Assembly: GCA_028875335.1 (NCBI GenBank)
Contig: JAPPEF010000358.1
Location: 1 to 14,440 of the forward strand
DNA length: 14,440 bases
Reading direction: 5' to 3'
Source: Gemmatimonadota bacterium
Lineage (GTDB): Bacteria; Latescibacterota; UBA2968; UBA8231
Position numbers and translations under genes: made by a program. The stretch's first letter is position 1. Every line of letters begins with the position of its first letter. Below the pieces are notes generated by a model that was not told the origin of the DNA, made no database searches, and saw nothing but the letters and a program-made list of their open reading frames with translations. Below, in pieces: positions 14,047 through 14,440 of the stretch.

Positions 14047-14440
14047 ATGAGCGAGCATAGTGCCGCGCCCATGCCCATGACTGAAGAGCAGAAGTTTTTT
14101 TTCGACCTCCAAGGCTGGATTTTGTTGCCCTCGGTGCTGTCTGAAGCGGAAATCGCAGCGATGAAGGCCGAGGTGTACGACGGTGCCAAACAGGGCTATC
14201 AAGGTGCCTTGCAGGGGCTTTTGGACCATCCGGCGGTGGTCGGTATTCTCACCGAGATCCTCGCCGAAGAGCCGTACCTTGGGGACGATTACTACAGCTT
14301 CCGCTGCGAAAATTCCTTTATTACGGTGCGACACGCCGGCTGGAAAAGCACCGACAACGGCACCGGCCTGCCGCACGTGGTTCGACCCCCGCAACAAGCC
14401 AATGCCATGCGCTACCAAGTGGCGGGCAACAAGATATTTT
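14047..14440 (+). CDS. Phytanoyl-CoA dioxygenase (PhyH)-like protein, 5' part only
   Basis: The frame is open from the ATG at 14047 to the right edge, giving 131 residues without a stop. AGGAG at 14036-14040 lies 6 nt before the ATG and favours it over in-frame Met9 and Met11. TEEQKFFFDLQGWILLPSVL (12-31) followed by SEAEIAAMKAEV (32-43) is the typical N-terminal opening of Fe(II)/2-oxoglutarate-dependent PhyH-family oxygenases, in which an F-x-x-x-G-W/F-stretch and an EI helix come first. The metal-binding H-x-D...H residues are not identifiable in the visible part and probably lie beyond the edge. The substrate is unknown. PhyH paralogues in such genomes are often linked to hydroxylation of small molecules. 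Confidence 0.75.
   Translation, partial: MSEHSAAPMPMTEEQKFFFDLQGWILLPSVLSEAEIAAMKAEVYDGAKQGYQGALQGLLDHPAVVGILTEILAEEPYLGDDYYSFRCENSFITVRHAGWKSTDNGTGLPHVVRPPQQANAMRYQVAGNKIF

Overview
The window looks like a chromosomal segment of a Gram-negative, probably uncultured bacterium of moderately high GC. An Exb/Tol-type inner-membrane motor, a large exported TPR protein and a probable outer-membrane beta-barrel C-terminus point to a two-membrane envelope. The mix of a DUF4159 protein, BNR/sialidase-like and GH42-like enzymes, a divergent DapA-family aldolase and a phytanoyl-CoA-dioxygenase-like gene resembles what is often seen in Latescibacterota, Poribacteria and related lineages. That placement is inference and is not proven by any marker gene here.

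Region 1 (1-5892, all + strand) is an envelope operon. It starts with the last codons of a probable outer-membrane beta-barrel protein (edge fragment). A 1081-aa TPR solenoid protein with an N-terminal hydrophobic segment follows, then a MotA/TolQ/ExbB-family channel protein, an ExbD/TolR-family protein, and a 458-aa protein with three predicted TM segments and a C-terminal DUF4159 domain. Gaps between the complete genes are 29-44 nt, and each of these genes has a recognisable Shine-Dalgarno. The layout suggests a proton-motive-force-driven motor whose third subunit is a DUF4159 protein rather than a normal TonB or TolA. The operon ends at a perfect 22-bp hairpin shared with the convergent aroA.

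Region 2 (5989-7278, - strand) is aroA, EPSP synthase of the shikimate pathway. It is complete, but Ser replaces the conserved Pro of the GNAGTAMRP motif.

Region 3 (7438-13323) is a carbohydrate-metabolism island. It contains a DapA/NanA-family aldolase-like gene (+), a two-gene leftward operon (BNR/sialidase-like followed by GH42-like), and a divergent 519-aa TIM-barrel glycoside-hydrolase-like gene (+). None of the proteins has a signal peptide, so a cytoplasmic pathway acting on imported sugars or sugar acids is plausible. Several of the enzymes lack textbook catalytic residues, so their substrates cannot be named. No transporter or regulator is seen in the window.

Region 4 (13527-14440, + strand) holds a small MORN/YwqK-type repeat protein with a C-terminal zinc ribbon. 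It is followed by the 5' part of a phytanoyl-CoA-dioxygenase-like gene that runs off the right edge. No tRNA, rRNA, CRISPR array, insertion sequence, attachment site or riboswitch was recognised.
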